From the NCBI GenBank assembly GCA_934162925.1, contig CAKPJR010000007.1, positions 1 through 17,576 of the forward strand: a stretch of 17,576 nucleotides of DNA. Direction: 5' to 3'. Under the pieces are notes generated by a model. That model searched no databases and was not told where the DNA came from. It saw only the letters and a list, made by a program, of their open reading frames with translations. Positions 13,115-17,576 of the stretch are shown here, piece after piece. The translations under genes and the position numbers were made by a program. This DNA comes from an uncultured Clostridia bacterium. Its GTDB lineage: Bacteria > Bacillota > Clostridia > TANB77 > CAG-508. Each line of letters opens with the position of its first letter. The stretch's first letter is position 1.

Positions 13115-14451
13115 CTTTTTATAGATTTTTCAGCCATTTTCTTGTATTTTTTCTTTTTATCTTTTATTTTTTCTTCTAGTGATGGTAAAATTCCAAAATT
13201 TGCATTCATTGGTTGAAATTTTTCATTTGGCGAAGAAATATAATCCATAAGTGCTCCTATTACCATTTCTTTTGGAAAAATTATTTTTTCTTCATTATTT
13301 AATTCCTTTACTGCATTTATACCAGCAACTAATCCCGATGCTATAGATTCTACATATCCTTCAACACCTGTTATTTGCCCTGCAAAAAACACATTGCTAT
13401 TATTCTTTAAATTTTCCTCTTTAGTTAATAGTTTTGGAGAATTAATATATGTATTTCTGTGCATAACGCCATATTTTATAAACTCTGCATTTTCTAAACC
13501 TGGTATCATAGAAAATACTCTCTTTTGTTCACCAAATTTTAAATTAGTTTGGAATCCTACTAAATTATATAAAGTACCACTACTATTATCTTGTCTCAAT
13601 TGTACAATTGCATATGGTCTTTTTGCTGTCCTTGGATCATCAAACCCAACTGGTTTTAATGGGCCGAACCTAATAGTATCTTCTCCTCTTTTTGCCATAA
13701 CTTCAATAGGCATGCATCCCTCAAAAATTTCCCTTTTTTCGAATTCATGAAGATTTACAACCTCTGCATTTATTAATTCATTATAAAATTTTAAATACTC
13801 TTCTTGATTAAAAGGAAGATTAATATAGCTCTTTTCCTCTTGATTTGCTAGCCTTTCTCTCCACTCTTCTACACTCTCTTCTTTTTTCTTTTCTTGAGAA
13901 TATCTGTCTCCATAAAATGCAATATTCATATTTATACTGTCTTTTTCTACAATTGGAGCAGCTGCATCATAAAAATATAATTTATTCTCTCCCGTAATTT
14001 TTTTTATTTGCTTTTCCATTTTTTCTGATGTTAATGGGCCAGTCGCAATAATTGTAATACAGTCTTCATTATCTATATCTGCATCGAATTCTTCTCTTAT
14101 TATTTCTATATTATCATTTTCTTCTATTTTTTCAGTAACTAGCCCAGAGAACTTTTCTCTATCAACAGCTAGAGCTTGTCCGGCTGGAACCGAACTAATA
14201 TCCGCACACCTTATTAGCAAAGAATCTAATTTTCTTAATTCTTCCTTCAATAATCCACAAGCATTTGTAATTGAATTAGATTTAAAAGAATTGCTACAAA
14301 CAACCTCCGCCAAATTCACATTAGAATGAGCTGGTGAAAACTTATGTGGTTTCATCTCATACAATTTTACTTTTATACCCCTTTTTGCAATTTGATAAGC
14401 AGCCTCGCAACCAGCTAACCCACCGCCAATAACTCTAATATAATCTTTCAT
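13087..14451 (-). CDS. trmFO: Folate-dependent tRNA m5U54 methyltransferase TrmFO
   Basis: FAD- and methylenetetrahydrofolate-dependent enzyme that makes ribothymidine at position 54 of tRNA. The N-terminus YIRVIGGGLAGCEAAYQ is the FAD-binding Rossmann loop. VVCSNSFKSNS with ACGLLKEELR, PAGQALAVDRE, FGPLKPVGFDDPRT, LVGFQTNLKFGEQKRVF, GQITGVEGYVESIASGLVAG and NANFGILP are all family signatures. The start at 14451 follows AAAGGAAG and gives 454 residues; the frame stays open to 14484, but that extension reads terminator sequence. It holds eight CGG trinucleotides, all out of frame, and its frame is intact, which makes it a good internal control for the CGG pattern. A terminator hairpin sits just upstream of its ribosome binding site. 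Confidence 0.96.
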   Translation of the reverse strand: MKDYIRVIGGGLAGCEAAYQIAKRGIKVKLYEMKPHKFSPAHSNVNLAEVVCSNSFKSNSITNACGLLKEELRKLDSLLIRCADISSVPAGQALAVDREKFSGLVTEKIEENDNIEIIREEFDADIDNEDCITIIATGPLTSEKMEKQIKKITGENKLYFYDAAAPIVEKDSINMNIAFYGDRYSQEKKKEESVEEWRERLANQEEKSYINLPFNQEEYLKFYNELINAEVVNLHEFEKREIFEGCMPIEVMAKRGEDTIRFGPLKPVGFDDPRTAKRPYAIVQLRQDNSSGTLYNLVGFQTNLKFGEQKRVFSMIPGLENAEFIKYGVMHRNTYINSPKLLTKEENLKNNSNVFFAGQITGVEGYVESIASGLVAGINAVKELNNEEKIIFPKEMVIGALMDYISSPNEKFQPMNANFGILPSLEEKIKDKKKKYKKMAEKSIKSCKKIENMI

Positions 14452-14464
14452 TTTTTCTTCCTTT

Positions 14465-14494
14465 AAAAAAATTCTGATGAACATTGTTCACCAG
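14465..14494 (-). terminator. Intrinsic terminator between the amidase and trmFO
   Basis: On the minus strand CTGGTGAAC and GTTCATCAG pair (one G-U) with a short loop at 14494-14474, followed by AA and a run of seven T (14471-14465). The T-run directly abuts AAAGG of the trmFO ribosome binding site, so it may act as an attenuator for trmFO. Confidence 0.75.
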
Positions 14495-14504
14495 AGTTAT
14501 TTTA

Positions 14505-15236
14505 TCACATATTATAAAAATAGTCCATTATTCCTGTATATATTCCCCACGCTAGTTTATCTTGGTATTCGTTGTTTAATAGTAATTGCTCTTCCTCTGG
14601 GTTTGACAGAAATCCACATTCTACTATAGTTGTTGGTATTTCTACATGCTTTATTATATACACATTTTCTATTTTCATTGGGACTCTTTTGTTTTCTTTT
14701 TGTATTGATTCGTTTAGGCTATTTTGTATAGATGTCGCAAGTTTTTGTCCTTCTGGGCTTTCTTGTTTGTAAAAGGTTTGCCAACCCCAATATTGCTGTT
14801 GCGGTATTTTATTTAGATGTATTGACACAAATATATCTGCACTTGATTCATTTCCTATTTTTACTCTATTATGTATGTCTGATATTTTTTTCTGTTTTAG
14901 CGTTTTACTGTCTAAATCATAAATTGCATTTTCATCTGAACGAGTTAAAATTACTGTTGCTCCCGATTGTTCTAATAAGTTTTGTACTTTCAATGCTATC
15001 TTTAAATTACTCTCTGCTTCTGTAGTTCCATTACTACTTTGCGCTCCCTCGTCAGGCACTCCATGCCCCGCATCTAATACTATTATTCTATTATTGACTG
15101 GAAGGGCTACTGTTTCTACTGTTTTTGTTTTATTTTTAATATTATTAACATTATATCCTGTAATTATATATGCAAAACAAAATAGCATTATAATACTAAA
15201 TACAGTTAACATCTTTTTTTTACTTAATACAATCAT
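14505..15236 (-). CDS. cwlD: N-acetylmuramoyl-L-alanine amidase, CwlD-like
   Basis: Zinc amidase of the Amidase_3 family that cleaves the bond between MurNAc and the stem peptide. CwlD makes muramic-delta-lactam in spore cortex. An N-terminal hydrophobic segment (about residues 9-27) is a membrane anchor or signal. Zinc ligands are His58 in VLDAGHG, Glu73 in NGTTEAESNL and the His of VSIHLNKIP. The catalytic Glu is in TTIVECGFLSNPEEEQLL. The WGWQTFY and SIQNSLNE stretches resemble CwlD more than general autolysins. Size (243 residues) also fits CwlD. GAGGTG before the ATG is embedded in a hairpin (15244-15268). It lies 56 bp after the GGDEF gene. The family assignment is firm; the CwlD subtype is likely. 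Confidence 0.85.
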   Translation of the reverse strand: MIVLSKKKMLTVFSIIMLFCFAYIITGYNVNNIKNKTKTVETVALPVNNRIIVLDAGHGVPDEGAQSSNGTTEAESNLKIALKVQNLLEQSGATVILTRSDENAIYDLDSKTLKQKKISDIHNRVKIGNESSADIFVSIHLNKIPQQQYWGWQTFYKQESPEGQKLATSIQNSLNESIQKENKRVPMKIENVYIIKHVEIPTTIVECGFLSNPEEEQLLLNNEYQDKLAWGIYTGIMDYFYNM

Positions 15237-15243
15237 AAAAACA

Positions 15244-15268
15244 CCTCATATATATAATTTATATGAGG
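15244..15268 (-). promoter_or_regulatory. Hairpin covering the amidase ribosome binding site
   Basis: CCTCATAT and ATATGAGG pair; the second arm contains GAGG of the ribosome binding site. On the minus strand it is followed by TGTTTTTATG, so the same structure can work as a weak terminator after the GGDEF gene or as a translational lock on the amidase. Confidence 0.6.
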
Positions 15269-15292
15269 CATTCTTTATAATTATTCTATTTA

Positions 15293-16225
15293 CTAATTAA
15301 GTTCTCTCCTATCTATTGCGTATGAACTTCCAGTTGTTGTTTTTGCTAGATGTTTTACTTGTGCACCTATTTCACCTATCTCTAATATATTTGAAAATCT
15401 CTTCTTATCTGCAACAACAACTCCTATAGAAATTGACGTTAGCTGAAATTCCTCTATGATTCCTTTTCTGTTGCTTACTTCTATATATCCCCTCTGTATG
15501 TCTATATCATTAAAGTATTTTAAAATTTCTTCATCAAATTCTGCTATTATATTTTGGCATATCTTGTCATGGTCCACATTTTCATCTACAATTGCTACAA
15601 AATCATCTCCACCAATGTGCCCAACAAAAGTATCAGTATCTTCTAATGAGTGAACATTTTTAGTAATAATTCTAGCTGTTAACTTTATTATTTCATCACC
15701 TTTTAAAAAGCCATAGACATCATTATATGCTTTAAAATTATCTAAATCAAAATACAAAACTTGAAATGTATCTTTACGCAAAAGTCTTTTCTTTAATTCT
15801 GTTTGTATTTGAACATTCCCTGGTAATCCTGTAAGAGGGCTTACTGTTCTATTTACTGATAATAATCTTGTTATATTTTTTATTGCATAATACAAATACA
15901 TCGTGCTTGCTGTTCTGGGAATAATATATTCTATATTGTTTTTCATAATAGATATTTTGTGCTCTTCTTCATCATTTGAAGCAACAACTAAAACAGGAGT
16001 AATACTGTTATCATCATTTTCTCTTATTTTTCTACACAAATCTGTTACATTAACATCTATAGATTGTTCATTAACTATTATTAAATCTGGTATATTCTTA
16101 AGTGCTGTTTCAAGGTTACAAGGTTTAATATTTTTAAACCTAAATCCCTTTTCATTTTCAAATTTTTCTCTTAACAACATTGCTAATTCATTTTCACAAT
16201 CTATAATATAAATCTCTTGAATCAT
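15293..16225 (-). CDS. GGDEF-domain protein with degenerate receiver domain
   Basis: Residues 1-120 have a response-regulator-like layout (IYIIDCENELAMLL, PDLIIVN, TPVLVVAS), but the phosphoacceptor position is Asn52 instead of Asp and the Lys near residue 102 is not apparent, so it is probably not phosphorylated. Residues 125-300 are a GGDEF domain: LTGLPG, FDLDNFKAYND with the metal-binding Asp, and GGDDF (205-209) as the active-site loop, then SISIGVV. This predicts a diguanylate cyclase making c-di-GMP, although no RxxD inhibitory site precedes GGDDF. AGGAGA precedes the ATG at 16225. It follows the Ig-like membrane protein by 40 bp and precedes the amidase, suggesting a shared transcript. 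The output of the signal is unknown. Confidence 0.85.
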   Translation of the reverse strand: MIQEIYIIDCENELAMLLREKFENEKGFRFKNIKPCNLETALKNIPDLIIVNEQSIDVNVTDLCRKIRENDDNSITPVLVVASNDEEEHKISIMKNNIEYIIPRTASTMYLYYAIKNITRLLSVNRTVSPLTGLPGNVQIQTELKKRLLRKDTFQVLYFDLDNFKAYNDVYGFLKGDEIIKLTARIITKNVHSLEDTDTFVGHIGGDDFVAIVDENVDHDKICQNIIAEFDEEILKYFNDIDIQRGYIEVSNRKGIIEEFQLTSISIGVVVADKKRFSNILEIGEIGAQVKHLAKTTTGSSYAIDRRELN

Positions 16226-16265
16226 TTAAATCTCCTATCTTTAGTAAATTTATTCTTCATCTTGA

Positions 16266-17258
16266 TTATAAAGTACATCTACCCTCATATATATCACTAG
16301 TATCTTCATTGCTAAGTGCATTTATAACTACTAAATTTTCTCCTTCTTGTAAGTTAAAGTAATACTCAACTTCTTTTTTATCTTCAATATAATCTGGTTT
16401 AGTTTCATCATAAGTTAGCTCTATTCCATTTATGTTAAACTCTATCTTTTTAAATCCCTTATCATGGGTAATTTTCATATAAAGCCTATTTTCCTCTCTA
16501 TACACTTCAAACTCAGGTTTTAATTTTCCTTCAAATTTCTTTTCAACTTGATTAGAGTTTCCTTCAACATCTTCTGCTATTACACTAAGTGTATTTTTTC
16601 CTCTTTTAACATCTATATTTGTTTCTAAATTTGTTTTTTCTTCATCCTCAGAAGTCTCTATTTTCGTTTCTTCCTCGTCATTCCATTTATATGACATATA
16701 TTTTATAGGTATTTCAGAACTTACTGAAATTTTTAATTTTCCTTTATCACTTCCGGATTCAATAATAGATAAATTTATATTTATTTTATCTTCAGGATTC
16801 TGCAGTGAATCATTTTTAGAAATTTCTTCAGTTGTTTCGATTTCTTGTCCAGCTTGATCTATTACTTTTACCTTCAATGTATTATCTCCATCAGGTATGT
16901 TTATTTTTTCTTCTTGTTTTGTTCTTCCTCCATATTCCTCTACATTTTCATCTTCGTCATTCCACTGGTATATAATTTTATCTATTCCTGCTTCAGCTTC
17001 AGCAATAATAGTAACTTCATCTTCTGTTTTTTCTAATGATAGCTCTGGTCTTTTTACTTCTTTGCTCTGTCCTTTACTATTTTTATATAAATTATATCCA
17101 TACAATATACCCATAGCAGCTCCAAAAACTAAAATTACAACAGCAAAAAAAATAATAATTTTTTTTATGTCTTTTGAATTATTTTTATTATAATTCTTGT
17201 TATTATCATTTCTTTTATCTCTATTATTATAATTATCTGTTAATAATATTTGGTTCAT
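16266..17258 (-). CDS. Membrane-anchored protein with Ig-like repeats, function unknown
   Basis: A 330-residue bitopic protein. An Asn/Lys-rich cytoplasmic tail (residues 1-32) precedes one membrane segment (IIIFFAVVILVFGAAMGILYGY). The outside part holds about three beta-sandwich repeats of 75-80 residues. Two are recognisable by IIYQWNDEDE...GDNTLKVKVIDQAGQ and MSYKWNDEEE...GKNTLSVIAEDVEGNSN, and the third is more divergent (GENLVVINALSN). The pattern YxWNDE followed by GxNTLxVxxxDxxGN resembles Ig-like or bacterial surface repeats. AAAGGGA precedes the ATG, and a good promoter lies upstream. It heads the GGDEF/amidase/trmFO group. I do not recognise a specific family; a surface or envelope role is inference. 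The only CGG is out of frame. Confidence 0.75.
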   Translation of the reverse strand: MNQILLTDNYNNRDKRNDNNKNYNKNNSKDIKKIIIFFAVVILVFGAAMGILYGYNLYKNSKGQSKEVKRPELSLEKTEDEVTIIAEAEAGIDKIIYQWNDEDENVEEYGGRTKQEEKINIPDGDNTLKVKVIDQAGQEIETTEEISKNDSLQNPEDKININLSIIESGSDKGKLKISVSSEIPIKYMSYKWNDEEETKIETSEDEEKTNLETNIDVKRGKNTLSVIAEDVEGNSNQVEKKFEGKLKPEFEVYREENRLYMKITHDKGFKKIEFNINGIELTYDETKPDYIEDKKEVEYYFNLQEGENLVVINALSNEDTSDIYEGRCTL

Positions 17259-17284
17259 ATATTTTCCCTTTCTATATATTTTAG

Positions 17285-17314
17285 ATTATAACACAATAAA
17301 TTTACATTTGTAAA
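17285..17314 (-). promoter_or_regulatory. Promoter of the Ig-like protein gene
   Basis: TTTACA (17314-17309) and TATAAT (17290-17285) on the minus strand with an 18-base spacer, about 27 bases before the ATG at 17258 and just after a terminator. Five of six and six of six matches to the sigma-A boxes. Confidence 0.75.
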
Positions 17315-17341
17315 TAAATTTAAAAAAATTCCATATTAAGG

Positions 17342-17372
17342 CAAAAAGAGATTAGGTTTGTTCCCTAATCTC
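17342..17372 (-). terminator. Intrinsic terminator after the partial surface-protein gene
   Basis: GAGATTAGG and CCTAATCTC form a perfect nine-base stem with a seven-base loop, followed on the minus strand by TTTTT. It lies eight bases after the stop codon of the partial gene at 17380. Confidence 0.9.
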
Positions 17373-17379
17373 CTTTCAT

Positions 17380-17576
17380 TTAATATGTTAATACATATCT
17401 TTTTACTAAATATATTCCTCCTGCTAATAGTGTTACCATTGCTGTTGTAAATACTACATATGATGCTCCTTTTCCTGTTTTTATTGATAAGATTACTAGT
17501 GCAAAGTCATCATCGTCTTCTTGTTCTTTTTCATATGGGTCTTTCTTGTTGTTTGGTGTTGAATCTATATCGTCTG
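17380..17576 (-). CDS. C-terminal end of a probable surface/membrane protein (partial)
   Basis: The last 64 residues of a gene whose start is beyond the window. An acidic linker (KEQEDDDD) leads to FALVILSIKTGKG and then one hydrophobic segment (ASYVVFTTAMVTLLAGGIYLV) with a short basic tail KRYVLTY. This arrangement resembles the C-terminal anchors of large repeat-containing surface proteins in Clostridia, but no LPxTG motif is visible. The function of the body of the protein cannot be told from here. A strong terminator follows. Confidence 0.7.
   Translation of the reverse strand, partial: DDIDSTPNNKKDPYEKEQEDDDDFALVILSIKTGKGASYVVFTTAMVTLLAGGIYLVKRYVLTY

Overview
The window looks like a chromosomal segment of a very AT-rich, low-GC Gram-positive bacterium, most likely a Clostridia-type Firmicute. 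The evidence is strong AGGAGG-type ribosome binding sites, a complete division and cell-wall (dcw) cluster, a SpoVD-type PBP with a PASTA domain, a MurE with the meso-DAP signature DNPR, and a CwlD-like amidase. The last points to spore-former ancestry. Every gene I can support lies on the minus strand, so transcription runs from high to low coordinates.

Layout in transcription order: (i) 17576-13087: end of a probable surface protein, a terminator, a membrane-anchored protein with Ig-like repeats, a GGDEF protein with a degenerate receiver domain, a CwlD-like amidase, and trmFO. (ii) 13047-11212: an unrecognised 611-residue coiled-coil protein with a 45-bp coding tandem repeat, driven by a promoter inside the end of trmFO. 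(iii) 11050-2560: mraZ with its operator, rsmH, ftsL, spoVD, murE, mraY and ftsW, then (iv) murG, rnc and a radical SAM gene that runs off the window at position 1. murF and murD, usually inside this cluster, are absent here. Intergenic gaps in the cluster carry REP/MITE-like palindromic elements that share inverted AAATTGTAATTT ends and a GGGGTCTGTCCCC core.

The main observation: four essential genes (ftsW three times, mraY twice, spoVD twice, rsmH once) appear frameshifted, and all eight breaks have the same structure. A single extra C sits exactly at a codon boundary before a conserved glycine codon GGN, so the zero frame reads CGG. Skipping one base at each CGG restores full-length proteins of normal family size. 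By eye there is no in-frame CGG anywhere else in the window that would be read as arginine, while CGA, CGT, AGA and AGG are all used for arginine. About 34 CGG trinucleotides in the other two frames cause no shift. This pattern is hard to explain as random sequencing error or gene decay. It suggests that CGG has no cognate tRNA in this organism and serves as an obligatory +1 frameshift site (CGGN decoded as Gly). I regard this as the candidate undescribed system in the window.
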